From Varibaculum massiliense (lineage in GTDB: Bacteria > Actinomycetota > Actinomycetes > Actinomycetales > Actinomycetaceae): a stretch of 64,000 nucleotides of DNA. The stretch is taken from assembly GCF_900106855.1 (NCBI RefSeq), contig NZ_FNWI01000004.1:558001-622000 (forward strand), given 5' to 3'. The notes beneath the pieces were generated by a model. That model made no database searches, had not been told where the DNA came from, and saw only the letters and a list, made by a program, of their open reading frames with translations. A program made the translations under genes and the position numbers. Positions 35,827-44,207 of this stretch are shown here, one piece after another; within the stretch, counting starts at the first letter, position 1, and each line of letters begins with the position of its first letter.

Positions 35827-36050
35827 ACCCCCAATTCCGCCCATACATCATCGTGGGAATAAAGCTCCGCCTCACCGGCACCCTTCTGCTTTTCATAACG
35901 CGCGATCGTCTTCAGATCGTATTCGTCCTCAATGCGTTCCATCATGGTTGCGCGAATAACCGCCGATAAACTACGGTTATGAATCCGCGCGTAATCCTTA
36001 TATAAATCCAGCTCTTTATCTGGAACCCGTAAACTAATCGCCCCCATCAT
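35823..36050 (-). CDS. RHH antitoxin (DUF6290/RelB-like), TA locus 3
   Basis: 75 aa from ATG at 36050 (a second ATG follows at once); GGAGG ends 5 bp upstream. The ribbon-helix-helix is at the N-terminus (MMGAISLRVPDKELDLYKDY), then LSAVIRATMMERIEDEYDL, similar to the VSEFIRRVTLERIEDELDL stretch of the antitoxin at 34220. A longer in-frame reading reaching 36170 lacks a ribosome site. A promoter and an operator-like palindrome lie directly upstream. Confidence 0.87.
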   Translation of the reverse strand: MMGAISLRVPDKELDLYKDYARIHNRSLSAVIRATMMERIEDEYDLKTIARYEKQKGAGEAELYSHDDVWAELGV

Positions 36051-36452
36051 CTCTCCCTCCGGCGCTGTATTACAAGTGTAGTACCATCTGGCTTGGGGGC
36101 GCAACATTTTTACCCCTCCTTCCCGAAGACGAAAACCCGGGTATCTAAAGCCATGGTTAGCTAAACCCACCCGTCACACCAACGTCCTGGAGAGAAAAGA
36201 AACCAGCCCCCACACGGCTGGCATAGAAAAATCCCTAGAACCCGAGACCTTGGAATCATTGGTTTATAGCAAATTCGGCTTCGAAAAGTTCGACAGTTAA
36301 ATCTCTAACCTACTGTGCTCAGTAAATCTTGAATCGGCAGGGGTGTGAAAACTCTGTAATACCAAAGCCCCATAGTTATCTTGGAACAGGGCGGCGCTAA
36401 AATTTCACTCACAGTTTGGCAGTTTCGATGAAAACCTAGAGAATAAATCAGT
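36051..36452. other. Gap between TA locus 3 and the acyl-CoA synthetase gene
   Basis: 402 bp. The first 55 bp carry the TA promoter and operator (36068-36104). The rest shows no gene with a start and ribosome site. A short open stretch ending near 36300 (…LEPETLESLVYSKFGFEK…) could be a decayed fragment but is too short to assign. Confidence 0.5.
36068..36104 (-). promoter_or_regulatory. Promoter and operator of TA locus 3
   Basis: On the minus strand TTGCGC (36099-36104) and TACACT (36075-36080) are 18 bp apart. A near-perfect palindrome TACTACACTTGTAATA (36068-36083) covers the -10, consistent with autoregulation by the ribbon-helix-helix antitoxin. Confidence 0.6.
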
Positions 36453-38060
36453 TTAGAGAGAAACAAACAATGCTCGTACCGCGCTCTTATCCACCTTCGA
36501 ACCAGCGGTCAGCGGAATGGCGGAAACCTGGCGGAAGTATACCGGAACCTGGTAGCGCGCCAACCGCTTATTTAGTTCTTGTTTAAGTTGTGTTTCACTG
36601 GTGTTTGCCCCATCCTCAAGTACCACGGCAGCAGCAGCAACTTCACCATAGACTGGGTCTGGAACTCCAACCACAGATGCATCCGCAATCACGTTTAGCC
36701 TACGCAGTTCTTCTTCCACATCGATACACCAGATTTTTTCACCACCGCGGTTAATCATGTCTTTCTTGCGATCCATCAGGTATATATACCCCTGAGAATT
36801 GGCTCGCCCTACATCACCGGTGGCTAGCCAACCATCGGCGGTCAAGGCATCAATTTCGATTTCGTCATAGCGCCTAGCAATGTTAGCTCCGCGCATTTTT
36901 ATTTCGCCCACCTCCCCAACGGGCAATTCCACCCCAGAATCATCACATATCTTCACTTCTAGTCCGGGAATAGGTAATCCAGAGGATCCTAAGTAAGGAG
37001 AGCCAGCCGCATCACAGGGAAACACGAAAGCAGGAGAGCAACTTTCGGTTAGCCCATACACCGTACGGAACTGCATTTGCGGCATCCATTCGTGTAATTC
37101 TTTAATTCGCGATACCGGCATATGGGCTGCGCCACATGCCATCTTCTGCACCGATGGAAGTTCGGGAAAACGATCACGCTCTTCTAACATCAACGCGAAA
37201 ACCGTAGGAGAGGCATGCACAAAGCTAACCGCAGAAATGAAAATTTCCTTGACAAATGGTCTGCCTTCCATACGTTTCTGGATATGAATTGAACCTCCCA
37301 AATAAATAAATAGTCCAATGATGGCAATCATTCCGGTTACATGGTAGATGGGAACGGCGATAATAGTAGTGTCATCGCTGGTTAACTCAAGTACCCTTTC
37401 ATAAGAACGTACAGCATGTACTGCGTTCATATTTGTCAGCAGCACACCTTTGGATAGGGATGTGGTTCCCGAAGTAAATAACAGGATGGAATCCTGCTCG
37501 ATTCCCGGAAGTGGAACCTCTGCCAGCACTGTTTTCGGGTCTAACTCCCCCTTCTCACTATTCAAAGGTAACCCGCAAGCACAGGTGTTAGAGGAGGTGG
37601 TAACTACTGGCTTATCCTCAAACCAAGCAGCTTGCTCAGGATGACAAATGACTAAATCTAAGTTGGCGCGAGCCACCAAAGCGTCGATTTCTGCCCGACG
37701 GAATTTACCAGGGAGCGGCACTATGATGGCACCTAGCCGGTTGCTAGCGTAGAAAGAGGTAATAAAGTCAATTCCGTTGTCCAGCAATACCCCTATTCGG
37801 TTTCCGGGACCAATTTTGTATTCTGTGTGCAAATAGGCCGCGAACTGGTCGGTTAGCTGCTTGACTTCAGAGAAAGTGAAACGGTTACCGTCCTCAGCAA
37901 AAATTGCCACCTTACTGGCGAACCGTTGCGCGGTATTTACTAGAGTTTCATAAAGTGAAGCAGGACCAGGTACATAGGTTTGAACCGTTCGCCCATATAC
38001 CTCAACTGGCTGCAAATCGTGCACCATTTCTTCTGGCCAAAGTGCTTGCCCGGAAATCAT
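36453..38060 (-). CDS. Acyl-CoA synthetase (AMP-binding superfamily)
   Basis: 535 aa from ATG at 38060, because AAGGAG lies 9 bp upstream; a TTG-initiated frame seven codons longer would include that site. Motifs of class I adenylate-forming enzymes are present: the P-loop LLFTSGTTSLSKGVLLTN, the adenine motif YGLTESCSP, ATGDVGR (the hinge Asp region), and a C-terminal lysine in TAGSKVDKSA. It activates a carboxylate to an acyl-AMP and then the CoA thioester. Last in the minus-strand keto-acid cluster, it may load the substrate acid onto CoA. The exact acid is not evident; medium or short chains fit the neighbours. Confidence 0.88.
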   Translation of the reverse strand: MISGQALWPEEMVHDLQPVEVYGRTVQTYVPGPASLYETLVNTAQRFASKVAIFAEDGNRFTFSEVKQLTDQFAAYLHTEYKIGPGNRIGVLLDNGIDFITSFYASNRLGAIIVPLPGKFRRAEIDALVARANLDLVICHPEQAAWFEDKPVVTTSSNTCACGLPLNSEKGELDPKTVLAEVPLPGIEQDSILLFTSGTTSLSKGVLLTNMNAVHAVRSYERVLELTSDDTTIIAVPIYHVTGMIAIIGLFIYLGGSIHIQKRMEGRPFVKEIFISAVSFVHASPTVFALMLEERDRFPELPSVQKMACGAAHMPVSRIKELHEWMPQMQFRTVYGLTESCSPAFVFPCDAAGSPYLGSSGLPIPGLEVKICDDSGVELPVGEVGEIKMRGANIARRYDEIEIDALTADGWLATGDVGRANSQGYIYLMDRKKDMINRGGEKIWCIDVEEELRRLNVIADASVVGVPDPVYGEVAAAAVVLEDGANTSETQLKQELNKRLARYQVPVYFRQVSAIPLTAGSKVDKSAVRALFVSL

Positions 38061-38138
38061 CTTTGAGTACTCCTTGTTCAACTTTTAGTCTGGGGCTTCC
38101 CGATTAGGCGGCTCTGCCAAACCGGCTCCCCTGTAGGT

Positions 38139-38163
38139 GGCTTGGCCCGTGCTGAGCCAAGCC
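38139..38163 (-). terminator. Weak hairpin after glycerate kinase
   Basis: GGCTTGGC and its exact complement GCCAAGCC are separated by 9 nt, 10 bp past the glycerate kinase stop. No T-run follows, so it may only attenuate transcription into the acyl-CoA synthetase gene. Confidence 0.3.
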
Positions 38164-38172
38164 GACTTAGAG

Positions 38173-39315
38173 CTATTCGCGTGTTCGTGCCGCCGCGAGG
38201 ATGCGGCACGCCATTCGCACTGAATCTTGTAGTGACGGCTGGGCTGTGGCGAGAGCCTCTTTAAGGGTGCCAACAACCCGCACGGTGGGGATGATGGCCG
38301 CGAAACCGTTTTCGTGTAGCGACTCCACGTCGCGGCCCAGATTGCCGGTGAACGCAATAGTGGGTACGCCCTGTGCGCGTGCCTCGAGCATAACCCCCCA
38401 CGGGGTTTTGCCAAATTTGGTCTGGAAGTCCATGGAGCCTTCTCCGGTGAACACGAAGTCCGCACCCGCGATTTTTTCGCCGAGCTTCACGGTGGCTATC
38501 ACGACTTCCACGCCGCGCTGCGGTTTTGCGCCCAGCAGTGCCATGAAGGCCGCGCCCAGGCCGCCGGCTGCTCCGGCTCCGGGAATCTCGGATACGGCAC
38601 GCCCGCTTGCCGAGTCCAGGAGCTTGCCCCATTGGGCGAGGGCTGCGTCAAACACCTCAACCTCATTCGGTTGCACGCCCTTTTGGGGGCCGAAGACGGC
38701 GGTTGCGCCGCGTTCGCCGGTGAGTGGGTTATCGACGTCGCACGCGAGCGTGATTTCTACATCTTGCCAGCGTTCGCTGATGCCGCTGGTGTCCAGGTTG
38801 GCGGCGTCCGCCAGAGCCAGCGCCCGGGTCTCAATTTCCTTTCCTGCGGCAGTTGTGGCAACCGCGCCCAGGGCGCGCGCCATGCCCCAGCCGCCGTCAT
38901 TGGTGGCTGATCCGCCCAGGCCAACTATCAGGCGGGCGGGGGAGAGTTCAAGTATGTGGTTGAGCAGCTGACCCACGCCCGCGGTGTTTGCTTCGCGGGG
39001 GTTCAGCTCTTCTGTGGTGAGGTGTTCGATGCCGGCAGCCTCGGCGATTTCGACGACCGCCAGGCGTTCCGCCTCGATCCACCCGAAGTGGGCGGTCCTG
39101 GTGCGCCCGAGTGCATCGGCGACATCGGCGTGGAGTAGTTTGCCGCCAAGCGCGTCCACCAGGGACTGGGTGGTTCCTTCGCCGCCGTCAGCCATGGGAA
39201 CCTCAATGCATTCAGCATCAGGGAACACATCACGAACCCCGGCGCTCATCGTTGCGGCGGCGGTGGCGGCGCTCATCGTGCCTTTGAAAGAATCAGGGGC
39301 GAGGACGAATTTCAT
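38173..39315 (-). CDS. Glycerate kinase (type 1, GlxK/GarK family)
   Basis: 380 aa, full family length. The N-terminal signature MKFVLAPDSFKGTMSA is followed by PMADGGEGTTQSLVDALGG, the Gly-rich LIVGLGGSATNDGG, GAAGGLGAAFMALLGA and the C-terminal VFTGEGSMDFQTKFGKTP. It phosphorylates D-glycerate, most likely at the 2-position, feeding glycolysis. Visibly G+C-richer than the thiolase and CoA-transferase genes in the same run, as is the preceding MFS gene. The two may therefore have arrived together (inference). A strong hairpin separates it from the MFS gene. Confidence 0.95.
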   Translation of the reverse strand: MKFVLAPDSFKGTMSAATAAATMSAGVRDVFPDAECIEVPMADGGEGTTQSLVDALGGKLLHADVADALGRTRTAHFGWIEAERLAVVEIAEAAGIEHLTTEELNPREANTAGVGQLLNHILELSPARLIVGLGGSATNDGGWGMARALGAVATTAAGKEIETRALALADAANLDTSGISERWQDVEITLACDVDNPLTGERGATAVFGPQKGVQPNEVEVFDAALAQWGKLLDSASGRAVSEIPGAGAAGGLGAAFMALLGAKPQRGVEVVIATVKLGEKIAGADFVFTGEGSMDFQTKFGKTPWGVMLEARAQGVPTIAFTGNLGRDVESLHENGFAAIIPTVRVVGTLKEALATAQPSLQDSVRMACRILAAARTRE

Positions 39316-39335
39316 TGCTACTCCGATTGTTGAGT

Positions 39336-39370
39336 GGTGGGGTAGCCGGGTTTAAAGCGGCTACCCCACC
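39336..39370 (-). promoter_or_regulatory. 12-bp perfect hairpin between MFS and glycerate kinase genes
   Basis: GGTGGGGTAGCC (39336-39347) pairs with GGCTACCCCACC (39359-39370) across an 11-nt loop. Without a T-run, it may stabilise the upstream message or attenuate read-through into glycerate kinase. Confidence 0.6.
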
Positions 39371-39383
39371 AATCTAGGATGTT

Positions 39384-40721
39384 TTACGCATTTGCTGATT
39401 CTTCAGCATTGGTGTTGCGGTACTTCAGACCCCATACCAGGACGGAACCAACAAGCACAGCGATGATGATGAACCATAGACCAGCAAGCTGGTTGCCGGT
39501 CGAGTCCTCTAACTTGCCCATGACCGTGGGGCCTAGGAAGCCACCCGCCAGGCCGCACATATTCATGAATGCGACAGCTGCTGCAGAGGTGGCGCCAGAG
39601 AAGCGCTGCTGCGGGAAGGTGAACAGGATCGACTGGATCACGAACAGCTGTGAAGCAGCGATGAAGAAGCCGATAACGGCGACCCATAGGTTCGTTGAGG
39701 CAACAGCAGCGATGGTCAGACCAGCGGCAACCATGAGGAACCCAATCGAGGCCATGAACTTCGACTTGCGAAGGCCGGTGGCGTACTTCGGTAGGAACCA
39801 GGATCCCAGCGCAGCCGCGATCCACGGAATCGCAGTAATTAGACCCACCGTCATGCTGCCCATGTTCGCGTCGTAAGACTTAATCATGGAGGGCAAGAAG
39901 TACGACAGCGAGTACACAGCGATCTGGTGGGTGAAGTAAGCAACAACTACCAGCCAGATAATTGGATCGCGAAAGACCGGGCCCAGCGCGCGCAGATCAC
40001 TGTGGCTGGACTCTTCTCCAACGTCCTCCGAAGCGAGGTAACGCTCGATGAGATCCTTATCCTCGTCGCTGAGCCACTTAGCGTTTTCTGGCTTATTAGG
40101 AAGCCAGTGCCACACGCCGTAGGCAAGGAAAACTGCCGGCAGACCTTCAATAATGAACATCCACTGCCAACCGTGTAGGCCGAGCAAACCATGCATCTGG
40201 AGCAGAGCGCCCGCCAGCGGGGCCCCAATGATGTTTGCGATCGATACGCCGAGGAGGAAAATGCCGATGGCGCGAGCGCGGTACTTCTGCGGGAACCAGT
40301 ACGAAATGTACAGGATGATGCCAGGGTACAGGCCTGCTTCAGCGACACCTAGCAAGATTCGCAGTACGTAGAACGATGTATCGTTCCAGACGATCGCCAT
40401 AAGCATCGAAATAATGCCCCAGGTGACCATGATTCGGGTGATCCAGAAGCGAGCACCCGTTTTGTGCATGATCAGGTTCGAGGGGATCTCGAGCACGGCA
40501 TAGCAAAGGAAGAACAGACCGGCACCGAGGCCGTAGGCGGCCGCCGAAAGGCCGATATCAGCCTGCAGCGCTTCTTTAGCCATACCGATATTGGTGCGGT
40601 CAATGAAGCTAATGATGTACACGATCACCAGGAGCGGCATCAGCTTCTTGAAGTTCTTCTTTGTTAGTAGGTCCATCCTAGATTTCTCTTCGGAGGAGAA
40701 CTCAGCATGTGTAGTTGACAT
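39384..40721 (-). CDS. MFS transporter, anion:cation symporter type
   Basis: 445 aa from ATG at 40721, with GGAG 7 bp upstream; the longer frame runs into the thiolase end. Twelve hydrophobic segments. The N-terminus (LLVIVYIISFIDRTNIGMAK) matches the ACS family, which imports hexuronates, tartrate, glucarate and related carboxylates, with RARAIGIFLLG in the central loop. It lies next to glycerate kinase, so a C3-C6 hydroxy-acid substrate is likely (inference). The gene is 14 bp after the thiolase stop and probably belongs to the LacI-controlled operon. Confidence 0.9.
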   Translation of the reverse strand: MSTTHAEFSSEEKSRMDLLTKKNFKKLMPLLVIVYIISFIDRTNIGMAKEALQADIGLSAAAYGLGAGLFFLCYAVLEIPSNLIMHKTGARFWITRIMVTWGIISMLMAIVWNDTSFYVLRILLGVAEAGLYPGIILYISYWFPQKYRARAIGIFLLGVSIANIIGAPLAGALLQMHGLLGLHGWQWMFIIEGLPAVFLAYGVWHWLPNKPENAKWLSDEDKDLIERYLASEDVGEESSHSDLRALGPVFRDPIIWLVVVAYFTHQIAVYSLSYFLPSMIKSYDANMGSMTVGLITAIPWIAAALGSWFLPKYATGLRKSKFMASIGFLMVAAGLTIAAVASTNLWVAVIGFFIAASQLFVIQSILFTFPQQRFSGATSAAAVAFMNMCGLAGGFLGPTVMGKLEDSTGNQLAGLWFIIIAVLVGSVLVWGLKYRNTNAEESANA

Positions 40722-40735
40722 ATAATTTCTCCGTT

Positions 40736-41911
40736 CTATAGTGCGCGGAATACCGCTGCCACGCCTTGGCCTCCACCAATGCACATGGTTACCATGCCAA
40801 ATTCGGTGTTCGTGCGACGCAGGTTGTAAAGGGTACGAAGTGTCAAAATAGCGCCAGTTGCTCCCACCGGGTGCCCCAATGCAATCGCGCCACCCAGCGG
40901 GTTCGTCTTATCCATATCCAAATCCTGGTCACGGATCACGGCTAGTGCCTGAGCGGCGAAGGCCTCGTTAAGCTCGATCCAGTCGATATCGGCCAGGGAC
41001 AGCCCAGCCTTATCAAGCGCCCGCGGAATCGCCAATGCTGGAGCAAAACCCATAATTTCGGGAGCCAAACCTGCCTTTGCAAAACTAACCAGCTCACCAA
41101 TCGGCTTTAAACCTTCCGCCTTGGCAATAGATTCAGTGGTCATCACCAACATGGCAGCAGCATCGTTAATGCCGGAGGAATTACCGGCGGTAACGGATCC
41201 ACCTTTGCGGAAAGCAGGACGTAGTTTGGCCAATTTCTCCTCGTTGGAGGTGGGGCGCAAATGCTCATCGGTGTTAAACACACGCTCTGACTTACGTTCC
41301 TTAACTGTGATGTCCACGATCTCATCTTGGAACATGCCGTCAGCTTGAGCTTTTGCGGCTAACCTTTGTGAACGTGCTGCAAAAGCATCTTGATCCGTGC
41401 GGGAAATATCGAATTTATCCGCTACATTTTCTGCGGTAACACCCATCGGGTAACCACCAAAAGGATCGGTTACTAGCGACATGGTTCCATCAACCAAGGT
41501 ATGGTTGCCAGTGCGCCAGCCGTTACGCGCCTGAAAATCCATAAAGGGCTGATTCGACATATTTTCGGAACCACCGGCAACTACGAATTTCGAATCTCCA
41601 GCACGCAGTTCAAGCGCTGCAGATTGAACTGCCTGCAACCCCGATCCACATAACCTATTTACTGTAAAAGCAGTGGACTCTTCGCGTACTCCCGCCTCTA
41701 AGGAAATTCGGCGTGCCAAGAAGGCATCCCCGCCTACTTGTCCCACGCAGCCAACTACTACTTCATCAATTGCATCCATGGGAACGCCAGAACGTTCCAC
41801 CGCCGCTTTCATCGCGGTTGCCCCCATGACGTGATTAGGCGTAGTGGACAGGGAACCAGCAAATGTACCGATTGCAGTCCTTGCGCCCTCAATAATGACT
41901 ATTTTTTCCAA
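40736..41911 (-). CDS. Acetyl-CoA C-acetyltransferase (thiolase)
   Basis: 391 aa, typical length. Nucleophilic C88 is in NRLCGSGLQAV. The C-terminal catalytic motifs are GHPVGATGA (His) and MCIGGGQGVA (Cys). It interconverts acetoacetyl-CoA and two acetyl-CoA, or cleaves longer 3-ketoacyl-CoA. With the CoA-transferase and SDR upstream it completes a route from a 3-hydroxy- or 3-keto-acid to acetyl-CoA. The gap to the CoA-transferase is 55 bp. Confidence 0.95.
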   Translation of the reverse strand: MEKIVIIEGARTAIGTFAGSLSTTPNHVMGATAMKAAVERSGVPMDAIDEVVVGCVGQVGGDAFLARRISLEAGVREESTAFTVNRLCGSGLQAVQSAALELRAGDSKFVVAGGSENMSNQPFMDFQARNGWRTGNHTLVDGTMSLVTDPFGGYPMGVTAENVADKFDISRTDQDAFAARSQRLAAKAQADGMFQDEIVDITVKERKSERVFNTDEHLRPTSNEEKLAKLRPAFRKGGSVTAGNSSGINDAAAMLVMTTESIAKAEGLKPIGELVSFAKAGLAPEIMGFAPALAIPRALDKAGLSLADIDWIELNEAFAAQALAVIRDQDLDMDKTNPLGGAIALGHPVGATGAILTLRTLYNLRRTNTEFGMVTMCIGGGQGVAAVFRAL

Positions 41912-41966
41912 TTGTTTACCTTTCTTAATAGAACCGCTCCCGCCTTCGCGGAATCCAGTGTTTTAC

Positions 41967-43427
41967 TTAACGCGTCGTATGAATGAGCGCCGCTGCTTGG
42001 CGAGCAGCGTCATTGTCATCAACCTCGAGAATCTTCCAACCTTCGGTGGTTAGTTGCACCATGTAATGTTCAGAAGCCAAGTAGACTTCTTGCCCTTTAT
42101 CTAGGGCGGCAGCACCGTAGAAAGTTAATTGGTCCACTTCATCTACCCACTTGGGATGTTTCGAATCGGCAATCATCAGGAAGCAGATTCGTTTCGCACC
42201 GTCCACAATGTCCATGAAGCCACCGCAGCCGATGGCTTTGCCACCAAAAGCCGAAACGTTAATATTGCCTTTACCATCTACTTGCCCCACACCCATGTAG
42301 GTGATGTCCACGCCGCCACCGTTGTAAAAATCGAACTGTTGCGGATGGCTGATAATAGCTGCCGGATGAATTGCACACCCAAAGTCCACTCCCCCTAGCG
42401 GGACACCTCCGTATGTGCCAGACTCCACCGTTAAGGTAACTTTGGCGAGCTTACCGCTTACCGCAAGTGCCCGACCTATGGAGTCTCCGGGGAGACCGGT
42501 ACCTAGATTAATAATGTCTCCGTCGCGTACCAGCTTTGCGCCCCTCTCCCCGATGCGCACCCGAACCGGTTCCACCTCGTGGTCAAGGATGGACTTTGCT
42601 AGTTCCTCAGAGGAGGCATACCCCGTGATCAGATCCATATTTACCTCAACCGCCGAGTTAGTTTGCTTGTGGTATTTCGCTGGATCAGAAGTCACCATAA
42701 CGTAATCCACCAGTACACCGGGAACATTCACCAGACGAGCCGGAATGTCACCACGCTCTACAATCTGCTTCACCTGGGCAATTACGATTCCGCCATTGTT
42801 ATGAACAGACTGCGCAATTGCCAGCGAATCCAGAATTGTCACGTCGTCTTCTTGCGACATATTTCCATCTGGATCAATCTTCGTACCCCGTATAATCGCC
42901 ACGTCAATCGGGAAAGACTTGTAGAATAGGTATTCCTTACCATCTCTTTCCACCAGTTCCACATACTCATCAGGAGCTGTGGCAGCACGGGCAGAATCGT
43001 TAATTCGTCCTCCATCCAGCCGTGGGTCAACGAAAGTACCGAGCCCCACCGTAGAAAGCTGCCCCGGTCTACCTGCTGCTATCGTACGATACAGCGTGGA
43101 TATCTGACCTTGCGGCAAGCAAATAGCTTCCACCTCATCTTCGCCCAACAGGTTCGCCATAGGTGGGTTTAGCCCCCAGTGTGGCCCCACTACGCGTTTT
43201 AGTAATTTTGGGTGAGCAAGGCGGGCAAGCCCATCCACTCGGTTTGACTGCCCAGCTGCATGTACGAATGTCAAATTATTCGGGGTACCTTTTTCTAAGA
43301 ATGACTGTTCGATATGCGCATAGATTTCATCAGCTACGCTCATCATGGTGAAACCATCGGCAGCTACAGTAGCCCCGTTCGGAATCAGTGATGCCACTTC
43401 TTCAGGCGTCACTTGTTTAAAGCTCAT
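41967..43427 (-). CDS. Fused acyl-CoA:carboxylate CoA-transferase
   Basis: 486 aa containing both halves of the family I CoA-transferase in one chain. The N-terminal half starts VTPEEVASLIPNGATVAADGF; the C-terminal half carries the catalytic Glu, probably E335 in VESGTYGGVPLGG. The fused form resembles propionate/acetoacetate CoA-transferases of the Pct/YdiF group. It would move CoA to a short-chain keto- or hydroxy-acid from a donor such as acetyl-CoA. Its ATG overlaps the SDR stop by 4 bp, tying expression of the two. Confidence 0.9.
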   Translation of the reverse strand: MSFKQVTPEEVASLIPNGATVAADGFTMMSVADEIYAHIEQSFLEKGTPNNLTFVHAAGQSNRVDGLARLAHPKLLKRVVGPHWGLNPPMANLLGEDEVEAICLPQGQISTLYRTIAAGRPGQLSTVGLGTFVDPRLDGGRINDSARAATAPDEYVELVERDGKEYLFYKSFPIDVAIIRGTKIDPDGNMSQEDDVTILDSLAIAQSVHNNGGIVIAQVKQIVERGDIPARLVNVPGVLVDYVMVTSDPAKYHKQTNSAVEVNMDLITGYASSEELAKSILDHEVEPVRVRIGERGAKLVRDGDIINLGTGLPGDSIGRALAVSGKLAKVTLTVESGTYGGVPLGGVDFGCAIHPAAIISHPQQFDFYNGGGVDITYMGVGQVDGKGNINVSAFGGKAIGCGGFMDIVDGAKRICFLMIADSKHPKWVDEVDQLTFYGAAALDKGQEVYLASEHYMVQLTTEGWKILEVDDNDAARQAAALIHTTR

Positions 43428-44185
43428 AGCTTGTATCCCCCTCCGATGCGAATGGTTTCACCGGTCAGGTAGGAGGCATCGTCAGATACCAGGAACGCAA
43501 CCAGATTGGCTACATCCTCTGGTTTTCCGGCACGCTTGAGGGACACCTTTGCGACTTGCTCTTCATAGAGGTTCTCGAATCCAGCACGTGAAGGAATTTC
43601 CTTAAGCTTGCAGGTCATATCCGTTTCAATAAAACCAGGAGCAATTGCATTGGCGGTCACATTCTTGAACCCCAGCTCCTTGGATATAGAGCGGGTTAGG
43701 GAGACAACGCCACCTTTTGCTGCCGCGTAGTTAGTTTGCCCCACGTTTCCTTGCCAAGATTCGGAGGCCACGTTACAAATGCGCCCATACTGGTTTTCAC
43801 GCATATGCGATCCCACCTTGCGACACAAGTAGAAAACGGCAGAAAGATCTACTGCGAGCACCACATCCCACATGTCATCGGTCATCTTATGAAGCATGCC
43901 GTCACGGTTGATTCCGGCGTTATTTACCAGGATGTCAATCTTGCCCAGTTCCGCAATCACCTGCTCTATGGCAGCATCCACAGCTTCACGATCGGCAACA
44001 TTCAATGCAATGGATCGTGACTTGCCTCCACACTGTTCAGCCACCACCTTGGCAGCCTCGCCATTAATATCTACAACAACCACGGTGGCTCCGCGCTGCG
44101 CAAGTTTTAGCGCGATGCCTTTACCAATCCCCTGCGAGGCTCCGGTTACTACCGCAACCCTGCCGTTTAGCGATATCGAATCCAT
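43424..44185 (-). CDS. SDR oxidoreductase (FabG/acetoacetyl-CoA reductase-like)
   Basis: 253 aa from ATG at 44185, placed 22 bp after the LacI-type stop; earlier in-frame starts would overlap that gene. Rossmann motif TGASQGIG is at 14-21, NNAG at 88-91, and the catalytic pair Y153/K157 in YAAAK. The stretch INRDGMLHKMTDDMWDVVLAVDL is typical of 3-ketoacyl reductases. In this cluster it probably oxidises a 3-hydroxyacyl group (or reduces acetoacetyl-CoA); direction is inferred from the catabolic neighbours. It is the first enzyme gene of the operon. Confidence 0.9.
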   Translation of the reverse strand: MDSISLNGRVAVVTGASQGIGKGIALKLAQRGATVVVVDINGEAAKVVAEQCGGKSRSIALNVADREAVDAAIEQVIAELGKIDILVNNAGINRDGMLHKMTDDMWDVVLAVDLSAVFYLCRKVGSHMRENQYGRICNVASESWQGNVGQTNYAAAKGGVVSLTRSISKELGFKNVTANAIAPGFIETDMTCKLKEIPSRAGFENLYEEQVAKVSLKRAGKPEDVANLVAFLVSDDASYLTGETIRIGGGYKL

Positions 44186-44207
44186 TATTCTTATACCTTT
44201 CATTAGA

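Noticed and set aside
36190-36300. Decayed acetyltransferase or toxin fragment (…LVYSKFGFEKFDS)
   Set aside because: About 30 codons with no start, no ribosome site and only weak resemblance to a GNAT end; not enough to call.
39384-40784. Longer MFS protein with a basic 21-residue leader
   Set aside because: The extension overlaps the thiolase end and the real ribosome site; ATG at 40721 fits family length.
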